From Gammaproteobacteria bacterium (GTDB taxonomy: Bacteria; Pseudomonadota; Gammaproteobacteria; Pseudomonadales; Halieaceae): a DNA stretch of 64,000 nt. How positions within the stretch are numbered: position 1 is the first letter of the stretch; each line of letters starts with the position of its first letter. The notes under the pieces were generated by a model that saw only the letters and a program-made list of their open reading frames with translations, was not told where the DNA came from and did not search any database. Below, piece by piece: positions 36,033 to 44,010 of the stretch. The stretch is from contig JAHEKX010000008.1 in NCBI GenBank assembly GCA_024644535.1, forward strand, positions 136,818 through 200,817, read 5' to 3'. A program made the position numbers and the translations under genes.

Positions 36033-37994
36033 GTGTCACATTCAAGTCCGCTATGGCAAGCCTTACCCAGCGCCGAAATTGACTGGAACGGTGACACCCC
36101 GATATCGAAAAACTTTGATGATATCTACTTCAATCCGGGCCATGGCTTAGCTGAATCCCGCCATGTTTACTTGCTAGGAAATGAGATCCCCTCACGCTGG
36201 AGCCAAGCAGCTAAAGACCGCTTTGTGATCGGCGAGCTTGGATTCGGATCTGGCCTAAATTTTTGTGTGACCGTACAAGCATGGCTTGCGGCCCCCGCGC
36301 CCAAGCCTAAGCTGCATTTTGTTTCGGTGGAGGGCTTTCCTATGAGCGCAGCGGATTTAGATCGCGCTTTGTCTCACTGGCCCGAGCTACGCGAAATAAA
36401 ACAAACTTTACTTTCTCAATATCCTGACCCAATCCCCGGGACACACAGATTGGCATTTTGTAACGACAGCATTACCCTAGATTTGTGGTTCGGCGATGTA
36501 ATCTGGGCTACGACCCAATGGGCCGAACTAGATTTAAGGGTTAATGCGTGGTACCTAGACGGTTTTGCACCCAGCAAAAACGCATCTATGTGGGCAGATC
36601 AAGTCTTGGATAATATTGCTCACTGCTCACCCGCGGGGTGCACCGCTTCAACTTTTAGTGTCGCGGGTAAAGTCAGAGCACTGCTGAATGAACGAGGGTT
36701 TAAGATCCAAAAAAAACCGGGATTTGGACGCAAACGCGAACAACTTTTTGCCCTAAAGCAAGACGACGGCGACCACTTTCAACTGAACGCAACGCCTTGG
36801 CACAAAAGCGCCAGTAGCAGTCCGAGACCTGAACATGTGGTCATAATCGGAGCCGGACTCGCTGGCAGTTTTGCAGCCCACGCACTGGCAAAACGCGACA
36901 TAAAGGTTAGTGTTATTGACGCTAACGGAGTGGCAACACAAGCTTCGGGTAACGCCCAAGGTATTGTGTACTGCCGAATTCCAAAACGCCACGCGCCCCT
37001 GGGCGACTTCGGCGCACTTGCGTTTCAGTACGCGACAACACTATATCAAGAGCTACTGGCGCAAAGCTTTTTGCGCGAAGGTATCGATGCCAGCTTATGC
37101 GGCATGTTGCACACTTTCCCACAAGACACAGGCTCAGAGCTTCAACGGAATCTACATGGGCTACCCAATCTGGCTCGAATCGTATCCGAACATGAGGCTA
37201 GCGCCATCTCTGGGCGCTCGCTATCGGAGCCAATGCTACATTTTCCCCGATCGGGTTGGATAGCACCCCAAGCGCTTTGCCAAGCCCTACTCTCGCACCC
37301 AAACATCACATTGGTAGCAGACGTCTTTGAAAGACTTGTACCCAGTAATGCGAGTCTGCAAGTGCGATGCGCCCTGCAGAACTTAACTGCCGATTGCGTT
37401 GTATTTGCAGCGGGTACTGACACCAAGAACCTAGCCCGCGACGCATTATTACCGACCAAAGCAATTCGGGGTCAAACGACACAAATTCCGGCAATTAACA
37501 CCATCAAATCAGCTTTATGTCACGAGGGTTATATTGCGCCTGCGGTAAATGGACAGCACTGCATCGGTGCTACGTTTGATTTAGATGACAAAGACACGAA
37601 CCCTCGATCAGCGAGTGACCAAGAGAACTTGACTAAACTCGAGGCCTTTTTGTCGATTACCCAAGGCCGCGTACTGGGGCAACGTGTTGGCTTTCGCTGC
37701 ACCACACCTGATTACCTTCCCATTGTGGGCCCCTTGCCTAATAACGATGCCCTTCACAATGTATATCAACCATTAAAGTTTGACGGCAAGCGGATCATCC
37801 CCCACGCATGCCCAACCCAAGCGGGCGTTTACGTGTTGACCGGCTTGGGGTCTCGAGGCCTTACTTACGGCCCATTAGCCGGTGAGTTCTTAGCCTCATT
37901 AATAAACCAAGAACCCTTACCACTTGCTACTGAACTGGTCAAAGCCCTGTCTCCCGCGCGATTTGCCATTCGACAATTGAAGAGGCGCTCATGA
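36033..37994 (+). CDS. mnmC: Bifunctional tRNA mnm5s2U34 biosynthesis protein MnmC
   Basis: Last two steps of mnm5s2U formation at tRNA position 34. The 653 aa hold an N-terminal methyltransferase (MnmC2/MnmD; IGELGFGSGLNFCVTVQAW, then WYLDGFAPSKNASMW and FSVAGKVRALLNERGF) up to about residue 245. The C-terminal FAD oxidoreductase (MnmC1) starts with the dinucleotide motif HVVIIGAGLAGSFAAHALAK and includes ASGNAQGIVYCR. It begins at GTG 36033 with a weak ribosome site. It overlaps the next gene by ATGA. Confidence 0.95.
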   Translation: MSHSSPLWQALPSAEIDWNGDTPISKNFDDIYFNPGHGLAESRHVYLLGNEIPSRWSQAAKDRFVIGELGFGSGLNFCVTVQAWLAAPAPKPKLHFVSVEGFPMSAADLDRALSHWPELREIKQTLLSQYPDPIPGTHRLAFCNDSITLDLWFGDVIWATTQWAELDLRVNAWYLDGFAPSKNASMWADQVLDNIAHCSPAGCTASTFSVAGKVRALLNERGFKIQKKPGFGRKREQLFALKQDDGDHFQLNATPWHKSASSSPRPEHVVIIGAGLAGSFAAHALAKRDIKVSVIDANGVATQASGNAQGIVYCRIPKRHAPLGDFGALAFQYATTLYQELLAQSFLREGIDASLCGMLHTFPQDTGSELQRNLHGLPNLARIVSEHEASAISGRSLSEPMLHFPRSGWIAPQALCQALLSHPNITLVADVFERLVPSNASLQVRCALQNLTADCVVFAAGTDTKNLARDALLPTKAIRGQTTQIPAINTIKSALCHEGYIAPAVNGQHCIGATFDLDDKDTNPRSASDQENLTKLEAFLSITQGRVLGQRVGFRCTTPDYLPIVGPLPNNDALHNVYQPLKFDGKRIIPHACPTQAGVYVLTGLGSRGLTYGPLAGEFLASLINQEPLPLATELVKALSPARFAIRQLKRRS

Positions 37995-38779
37995 GACTAA
38001 CCGTTGGCCTGTGCGCCCTCATATTTATTGCCCCATATTTAAGTCTCGCCGACCCAGTACCGCAGCTATCTTTCCGAATTATGGACAGGCAAAAACAAGA
38101 CCGTGACGCTTTCGTGCAAGGTTTCGCTTTCGACCTATCCAATCTCTATTTAAGTACGGGTGGCTACGGGAGTTCATATATCGCCAAAATACTCCCTGCC
38201 AACGGACAAACATTAGTAAAAGAGCCTTTACCTGATCGCTACTTCGGTGAGGGTATTACCGTATTTGGCGATTTACTGTATCAAGTCACCTGGCGCTCTG
38301 GCGTGGGATTTGTCCGAAACCGAGAAACGCTCCAAATCATTGACCAGTTTAGACTTGCGGGTGAAGCGTGGGGCATAACTCACGATGGCACTTACCTGAT
38401 AGTGAGCAATGGCAGTCCAAAACTCACATTCTATGAGCCGGAAGACATGAAGCCTATTCGTGTAATTTCAGTCACAGAAGCAGGTCGACCACTTAGGCGC
38501 TTGAATGAATTAGAATATATCGACGGGCTGATATGGGCCAATATTTGGTACGAAGATCGTGTCATCGTTATCAATCCGGAATCGGGTGAGGTGGTCGCGT
38601 CTTTGAATCTTGACGGGCTTCTACCCACAGAGGAGCGCCGGCCAAACACCGATGTATTAAATGGCATTGGCTACGATCAGGGTAACGATGCCATTTGGTT
38701 CACCGGGAAGCGCTGGCCCTGGCGTTATCAACTTGAAATTCTACCCGAGCGCCCCCAAATCCTCCCTATACAGCCCTAA
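37991..38779 (+). CDS. Glutaminyl-peptide cyclotransferase, beta-propeller type
   Basis: 262 aa with a Sec signal (LTVGLCALIFIAPYLSLA). It matches the plant/bacterial-type glutaminyl cyclase family (Glu_cyclase_2). This enzyme is a five-bladed propeller turning N-terminal Gln into pyroglutamate in exported peptides. Family marks are FVQGFAFDLSNLYLSTGGYG, FGEGITVFGDLLYQVTWR, LNELEYIDGLIWANIW with the key Glu and Trp, and the C-terminal DVLNGIGYDQGNDAIWFTGK. It overlaps mnmC by 4 bp and ends 37 bp before the M16 peptidase gene, whose ribosome site AAAGGAG follows. Confidence 0.88.
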   Translation: MRLTVGLCALIFIAPYLSLADPVPQLSFRIMDRQKQDRDAFVQGFAFDLSNLYLSTGGYGSSYIAKILPANGQTLVKEPLPDRYFGEGITVFGDLLYQVTWRSGVGFVRNRETLQIIDQFRLAGEAWGITHDGTYLIVSNGSPKLTFYEPEDMKPIRVISVTEAGRPLRRLNELEYIDGLIWANIWYEDRVIVINPESGEVVASLNLDGLLPTEERRPNTDVLNGIGYDQGNDAIWFTGKRWPWRYQLEILPERPQILPIQP

Positions 38780-38816
38780 TAACGCTATACTTTGGCCGCG
38801 CTTAAAGGAGAACTCA

Positions 38817-41744
38817 ATGACGCAGGCTATGCCCCACTATGAAAGCTTTGAACACCTAAACACCCAGCACATACCTTCGCTGGATATCACCGTTGGGCAT
38901 TTTCGCCACAAAGTCACCGGCGCCGAGCACTATCATTTGGCTAGCAACAACGACGAAAATGTATTTTTGGTGGCACTTCGAACCGTCCCACAGGACTCGA
39001 CCGGCGTGGCTCATATCTTAGAGCACACCGCTCTTTGTGGCAGCGAGAAGTACCCCGTGCGAGACCCCTTCTTCATGATGCTAAGACGGTCGCTCAACAC
39101 TTTCATGAACGCATTTACGAGCTCCGATTGGACCGCATACCCCTTTGCAAGCCAAACCCCTAAAGATTTCGAAAACCTGCTACAGGTTTATCTTGACGCG
39201 GTATTTTTCTCAAATCTTGACCCCTTAGATTTCGCCCAAGAGGGTCACCGAATTGAGCTTGAGAATAACGATGATCTGAACTCAGACCTCGTTTACAAAG
39301 GCGTTGTTTTTAATGAAATGAAGGGCGCTATGAGCTCGGTCAACAGCACGCTTTGGCAAACGCTATCGGGCGAGTTATTCGACAACACGTACCACTACAA
39401 TAGCGGCGGAGAACCTGAGTGCATTACCGATTTGACCTACGAGCAGCTGCGGGCTTTTTACCAGACTCATTACCATCCCAGTAACGCCATTTTCATGACG
39501 TTCGGCAACATGCCGTCCGATTACCATCAGCAGCGCTTTGAAGAATGGGCCTTGCACCGATTCGAACGTTCGGACGCTCGTATCGAGGTTGAACTAGCAA
39601 CACCCTTTGAACAGGCCAAACGCGTCGAACATGCTTATAGCTTAGATGACTCCGACGATCTGAGTGGCAAGACTCACATTGTTATGGGCTGGAAACTGGG
39701 CGAAAGCCAAAACCTGATGGCGCAGCTAGAAGCTCACCTAATCACAAATTTATTGCTTGAAAATAGCGCGTCGCCCTTGATGGCAAAACTCGAAACCAGC
39801 AGTCTGGGCAACGCGCCATCGCCGCTTTGCGGTTTAGAAGACTCGATGCGAGAAATGGTGTTTTGCTGCGGTATTGCAGGCAGCGAGCCAGAACATCAAG
39901 AAGCGACCGAGCAGCTTATTCTGGGCGTACTTGAAGAGTGCGCCGAATCCGGATTCAGCGACGACGATATCGAGGCGGTCTTACATCAGCTTGAACTGCA
40001 TCAGCGCGAAATCACCGGCGATGGCATGCCCTACGGCCTCAATTTAATACTTCAGGGCCTTAGCGCGGCGACGCATTATGCGGACCCCGTGAAAGTACTC
40101 AACCTTGAGCCAGCTCTAGCGCAACTCAAAGAAAACATAAAAGCACCGGGCTACGTACAAAATCTCATTCGAGAGCGCTTGCTCGATAATGCTCATCGAG
40201 TCACTTTGGTCTTAAAGCCTGACACCGAATTATCAGCTGCGAAGATCCAAGCCGAAAGAGACAAACTCCAAACCATTAGAAACACCCTATCAGAAGAGGA
40301 CTTGCGCGCTATTGCGGGGCAAGCCAAGGCCCTACAAGAGCGGCAGAACGCGCAGGATGACAGCTCAATACTACCCAAGGTGACCAAAACTGATGTCGCT
40401 AAGCACCTGCATGAACCCACCTACAGAACCGCTACGGATGCATCCTATACGCTGTACCCTGCTGGAACTAACGGCTTAATTTATCGGGAAGTCGTTACCG
40501 AGCTCGCCTCACTAAACGCGCAAGAACTGCAAGCACTGCCCCTTTACGCCGACTTTTTGACTGAAGTAGGGCTGGGATCGCAATCCTATCTCGAAGTTCA
40601 AAAATGGCAGTCTGCTGCCGTTGGCGGCATTCATGCGCACGCCATGATTCGGGGCAGGAAAACTCATCCTGAAGAGCTCGAGGCTTACTTCGCTCTGTCA
40701 TCGAAGGCACTGATAGACAAAAGCGAGCAACAGCTTGAGTTAATGCACAACACCCTTACCTCACCGCGCTTTGATGAGTTAAAACGCGTGCGAGAACTCA
40801 TCAGTCAAAGAACACAACGACGCATGAACGCAATCACAGGCAACGGGCACAGCCTGGCAATGAGTGCCGCAGCCGCTGCTCACGCGACGCTTGCAACGGT
40901 GCAAGATCAGCTTGGCGGCTTGCCCGCAACCGCATACTTAAAAGACTTAAACAAACGCGTCGATAACAACAACGATCTACAAGCCTTTGCCGAAGAGCTT
41001 ACCAAGCTGCACCAAAACGTGCGCACAGGCGCATGGCAAAGCTTACTGATTGGTGAAGAACAGGTCTTGGACTCACTGCAAGCATCGGTGCCGCACGCCC
41101 AATTGGCTCAACCTCAAGCGACAACTGGCCTGCTGTCCTCGCCTTTCAAGCCTGCAAGCCCTCGGCAACTCTGGTTAGCGGATACGCAAGTCTATTTTTG
41201 TGCCAAAGCCTATGCCTCGGTCAGCTCAGACCACCCTGATGCACCTGCGCTTACCGTGCTAGGTGGCTTGCTGCGCAACGGGTTCTTGCATCGAGCGATA
41301 CGAGAGCAAGGCGGTGCGTACGGTGGAGGCGCCTCACAAGATGGTGGCACCGGTGTCTTTAGGTTCTACTCGTACCGAGACCCACGATTCGGGGAAACCT
41401 TAGACGACTTTGACGCCTCGATCACGTGGCTGCTGTCCAATACTTTCAGCGACGAAGCCCTCGATGAGTCCGTGTTAGGTGTAATAGCCGCGCTGGACAA
41501 ACCCGCATCACCGGCAGGCGCCAGCAAGCAACATTTTCACAACCGCTTGTTTGGGCGCACTCATGCCGACAAGGAGTCTTTCCGGCAAGCAGTACTTCAG
41601 TGCACACGCGACGACGTACTGCGGGTGGCACAGCAGTATTTAAGTCCCGAAGCCGCCTCCATCGCCGTAATCGCGCCCAAAGGCACCGACAGCAAAGAGG
41701 CAACACTTGTCTCGGAGCTGGAACTGCAGCTGAACAAAATTTAA
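38817..41744 (+). CDS. M16C-family zinc metallopeptidase (PreP/Cym1-like)
   Basis: About 975 aa, the size of presequence-protease-type M16C peptidasomes, which enclose and degrade short unstructured peptides. The inverted zinc motif is HILEHTALCGSEKYP (HxxEH), with FMMLRRSLNTFMNAFTSSDW right after it and the distal Glu in GVVFNEMKGAMSS. The second half holds the catalytically inert M16 repeat with REQGGAYGGGASQDGGTGVF near the end. The ATG at 38817 has AAAGGAG 7 nt upstream. No signal peptide is seen, so a cytoplasmic site is likely. Confidence 0.93.
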   Translation: MTQAMPHYESFEHLNTQHIPSLDITVGHFRHKVTGAEHYHLASNNDENVFLVALRTVPQDSTGVAHILEHTALCGSEKYPVRDPFFMMLRRSLNTFMNAFTSSDWTAYPFASQTPKDFENLLQVYLDAVFFSNLDPLDFAQEGHRIELENNDDLNSDLVYKGVVFNEMKGAMSSVNSTLWQTLSGELFDNTYHYNSGGEPECITDLTYEQLRAFYQTHYHPSNAIFMTFGNMPSDYHQQRFEEWALHRFERSDARIEVELATPFEQAKRVEHAYSLDDSDDLSGKTHIVMGWKLGESQNLMAQLEAHLITNLLLENSASPLMAKLETSSLGNAPSPLCGLEDSMREMVFCCGIAGSEPEHQEATEQLILGVLEECAESGFSDDDIEAVLHQLELHQREITGDGMPYGLNLILQGLSAATHYADPVKVLNLEPALAQLKENIKAPGYVQNLIRERLLDNAHRVTLVLKPDTELSAAKIQAERDKLQTIRNTLSEEDLRAIAGQAKALQERQNAQDDSSILPKVTKTDVAKHLHEPTYRTATDASYTLYPAGTNGLIYREVVTELASLNAQELQALPLYADFLTEVGLGSQSYLEVQKWQSAAVGGIHAHAMIRGRKTHPEELEAYFALSSKALIDKSEQQLELMHNTLTSPRFDELKRVRELISQRTQRRMNAITGNGHSLAMSAAAAAHATLATVQDQLGGLPATAYLKDLNKRVDNNNDLQAFAEELTKLHQNVRTGAWQSLLIGEEQVLDSLQASVPHAQLAQPQATTGLLSSPFKPASPRQLWLADTQVYFCAKAYASVSSDHPDAPALTVLGGLLRNGFLHRAIREQGGAYGGGASQDGGTGVFRFYSYRDPRFGETLDDFDASITWLLSNTFSDEALDESVLGVIAALDKPASPAGASKQHFHNRLFGRTHADKESFRQAVLQCTRDDVLRVAQQYLSPEAASIAVIAPKGTDSKEATLVSELELQLNKI

Positions 41745-41748
41745 CGTC

Positions 41749-41781
41749 TTTAAGCCCGCCGCCTCAAGCGGTGGGCTTAAA
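41749..41781. terminator. Strong hairpin between the M16 peptidase and C39 peptidase genes
   Basis: Fourteen-bp stem (TTTAAGCCCGCCGC and GCGGTGGGCTTAAA, one G/T wobble) with loop CTCAA. It lies at the convergent ends of the two genes, and its right arm is also the last codons of the C39 gene. It can serve both directions. Confidence 0.65.
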
Positions 41782-42294
41782 CCACAAGGCTTTTACAGAG
41801 TCGCTATTAACCCAATCGCGTAATTCCCTGAAACTTACGTAGACCCGCCCCCAAGACGGGTCAGACAGCCAAACACCTTTCTCCGAACCTTGCGTCACTA
41901 ACGTAAAGTGGGGCTGACCGAACGGCTCTACGTAGATCAATAGCGGTTGTTTTAATGTAGCCAATGATACAATGGGAACTTGCAGTCCCGTCGCACGATA
42001 CCCCAAGGGTCCACCCAGCATTGCGATATGCCACAGGCTAAAACCCTCATCCACAAACATTTGCAAACTCAGCTCTTCCTGACTGAATTGTGCCAACCAC
42101 GCGTTAAGAACATCGGACTCGCTGACTTCACGCCCCCAATGATGAGTTAGCAAGGTCGCCACGGCAGCTGCACCGCAAGAGTAATCGCGCTCTTGCTTCA
42201 CAACACCCTGATCTCGCTGTTCTACCCAGCTCGTCAAAGCCTGGACTTGAGAACATAAAAGGCTTAGGGCTAAGGTGGCAATAATTCGAGACAT
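41764..42294 (-). CDS. Secreted stand-alone C39 family cysteine peptidase
   Basis: 176 aa with a Sec signal peptide (residues 1–19, IIATLALSLLCSQVQA). The rest is a C39 domain with Q34 and C40 in KQERDYSCGAAAVATLL, H129 in GQPHFTLV and D145 in WLSDPSWG, the complete catalytic set. C39 peptidases usually sit on ABC exporters and cut double-Gly leaders in the cytoplasm. This one has no transporter and would act in the periplasm, like FapD of the functional-amyloid system or the FilB-type pilus-system peptidases. It is last in a four-gene run with a two-TM protein (9 bp upstream), a secreted small protein and an outer-membrane barrel. Confidence 0.87.
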   Translation of the reverse strand: MSRIIATLALSLLCSQVQALTSWVEQRDQGVVKQERDYSCGAAAVATLLTHHWGREVSESDVLNAWLAQFSQEELSLQMFVDEGFSLWHIAMLGGPLGYRATGLQVPIVSLATLKQPLLIYVEPFGQPHFTLVTQGSEKGVWLSDPSWGRVYVSFRELRDWVNSDSVKALWFKPTA

Positions 42295-42303
42295 CGGTCG
42301 GCA

Positions 42304-42546
42304 CTATTCCTCTGACAGCAAGCGGCCGTCAAACCAGACTAGGCTTGCAATCACAACACCGTAAACCAGGCTTGCCACAAACCAAAACAGTAAATACTGC
42401 ATCTGCGGCGCCAGACTTTGCTCGGCACCCAGACCTACGCTGCTCCATACCATCCACGCCAAACCCGGCATCATGCACAAAGCCCATACCAGAGTAACCA
42501 CCCCAAAAAAACTGACTCGCGAAGGCCCAATAGCAACTTTTTTCAT
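42304..42546 (-). CDS. Small two-TM membrane protein of unknown function
   Basis: 80 aa, unknown. Two hydrophobic helices are clear (about residues 12–36, FFGVVTLVWALCMMPGLAWM, and 49–71, YLLFWFVASLVYGVVIASLV) with a short loop between. AAGGAG lies 7 nt before the ATG at 42546. Nine bp separate it from the C39 peptidase gene, so the two are probably translated together and it may anchor or assist the peptidase in the inner membrane. A longer frame upstream runs into the precursor gene and lacks a ribosome site. Confidence 0.72.
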   Translation of the reverse strand: MKKVAIGPSRVSFFGVVTLVWALCMMPGLAWMVWSSVGLGAEQSLAPQMQYLLFWFVASLVYGVVIASLVWFDGRLLSEE

Positions 42547-42568
42547 TCCAAGCTCCTTTTTTATTAGC

Positions 42569-42591
42569 AAAGGCGCCCTGGGGCGCCCTTT
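42569..42591. promoter_or_regulatory. GC-rich hairpin between the small secreted protein gene and the two-TM gene
   Basis: Stem AAAGGCGCC with GG(G)CGCCCTTT around CTGG, in the 55-bp gap. No long T run follows, so it may protect the upstream message or partly terminate, giving more of the small secreted protein than of the peptidase. Confidence 0.4.
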
Positions 42592-42601
42592 CAACGCTAA
42601 C

Positions 42602-43054
42602 TTAGACACCATTGGTTTTCACGCAAAATGTGTCACAAGATTTTGCATCCTGTTGTGATTTTAAAAAATCATCATAAAGTTTTACTTCATCAAGACCAGA
42701 CGCGGGAGCAGCAGTCGTATTCGAGATCTCCTCAGCACCTTTAGAGTCTTGAATAATCACATCGTCTTCTCCGACAGCGCCATCTTTGGCAGCGACATCG
42801 ATGTAACTACCCCACATAACCGCCGTGAATGCCAAATCGACTGCGGCTGCCGCCAACACAAAACCTAGCAATTGCATGAACTCACCCTTGGTCTGCTGCA
42901 TTGTGGTTTGCGACAGTGGCAGGACTTGCGTGTGCTGCATGTCTGCACCGAAAAGCTCGCTAACATTGGCTTCAGATATAGGCGCTGCGTTGACGGTACC
43001 TACGCACACACTCAATAAGGCTGCACTCAGCGATTTCGTTACTAATTTATTCAT
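42602..43054 (-). CDS. Small secreted protein with leader-like LSxxxMxxxKGE motif, candidate C39 substrate
   Basis: 150 aa from the ATG at 43054. Residues 1–23 are a Sec signal (cleavage VNA-AP). Residues 47–58 read LSQTTMQQTKGE, resembling the LSxxEMxxxxGG leaders cut by C39 peptidases and the motif seen after the signal peptide in Fil-type pilus proteins. Directly after it is a hydrophobic helix (59–85, FMQLLGFVLAAAAVDLAF), then an acidic soluble tail ending in a Cys pair (SCDTFC). The same-strand C39 peptidase two genes on is the obvious candidate processor. The processing, the released product and its role are inference; no family is firmly recognised. Confidence 0.72.
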   Translation of the reverse strand: MNKLVTKSLSAALLSVCVGTVNAAPISEANVSELFGADMQHTQVLPLSQTTMQQTKGEFMQLLGFVLAAAAVDLAFTAVMWGSYIDVAAKDGAVGEDDVIIQDSKGAEEISNTTAAPASGLDEVKLYDDFLKSQQDAKSCDTFCVKTNGV

Positions 43055-43114
43055 AGTTATTTCCTCATTCCTTAGAAAGTTACCCAGCTTCATGCTGGCG
43101 TGATCTGCAGAGAG

Positions 43115-43885
43115 CTAAAACCGATAGCGACCCTGAACAGATAAGGTTGCAGCAGACTCGTCGGCAAGACCAAAGCCCAACGTTAAGGCCAGCGAAGAGT
43201 CAGCGCTTAAGCGATAAGATCCACCCAAATTCAGACGCTGCCATATGGCGTAGGTACCAGACTGACCAGATAAGTCATGGGATAATTGATACGAGGTATA
43301 CAAGCCCACCACACGGTTTACAGCGAAATCCAGACCGACACTCCAATTCATGCCTTGCGATCGGGGGCTTACGTCCCGGCCTAACCGCCAACGGCTACCC
43401 CTGAAGTAGGCAATACTTGAGGATAGGACCAATGGGTCCAAAAAGCGGTACGCCTGGATGCTAAGGTTGTGCGCGGGACTTGCCCAAGCCAATCCAGCCG
43501 CACTGTGCGAGGCCAGAATTTCTCGATGTGCAGAGATGCTCCACTGCCAGGCCCCCTCTACTGGAAGCCGCCACCTAAACCCTAAGGCCTGAGTACTGGC
43601 ATTGAAGCGCGTGTCGTTTTGCGCCAGTCGCTGACCTGAATATTGCCAGCTAATTACGAGCGCGCGACTAAGACCGTAATTTAAGGCCAAACTACTATTC
43701 AAAGAGCGTGAAGCCCCACTACTATCCCCGATATGATCGGTGCCTACGCCGAAACGAGGGCTTAAAGTCCATTGCTTGGGCTCGATCAGGAGATCTTCGA
43801 TCGACAGTACCGCACTTGATTTCTCTTCTGCTTGGCTCCAGTCGGCCGCCCCAAATAGGCATAACACAATAAGTAAACGCAACAC
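43115..43885 (-). CDS. Predicted outer-membrane beta-barrel protein
   Basis: 256 aa. Sec signal (LLIVLCLFGAADWSQA) then about 235 residues of alternating amphipathic strands with many aromatic girdle residues, closing with SVQGRYRF; the C-terminal Phe is typical of BAM-assembled barrels. Features such as ALVISWQYSGQRLAQNDTRF and WSVGLDFAVNRVVGLYTSYQ suggest 10–12 strands. It begins at GTG 43885 (or the next codon, TTG) behind a strong AAGGAGG. First of the four-gene run; it could be the export pore, in the way FapF serves the Fap system. No family was recognised. Confidence 0.75.
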   Translation of the reverse strand: MLRLLIVLCLFGAADWSQAEEKSSAVLSIEDLLIEPKQWTLSPRFGVGTDHIGDSSGASRSLNSSLALNYGLSRALVISWQYSGQRLAQNDTRFNASTQALGFRWRLPVEGAWQWSISAHREILASHSAAGLAWASPAHNLSIQAYRFLDPLVLSSSIAYFRGSRWRLGRDVSPRSQGMNWSVGLDFAVNRVVGLYTSYQLSHDLSGQSGTYAIWQRLNLGGSYRLSADSSLALTLGFGLADESAATLSVQGRYRF

Positions 43886-44010
43886 ACGCCCTCCTTGGCA
43901 GCTAAGTGTTGGGTTTATTGTGAAACCACTTTCGCAAGAATGCGCGAGCCTATTTCATCAAAAGGGATCTTTGGGATTCAAAACACAGCTCGAACAGCAA
44001 CTAATAAGAG

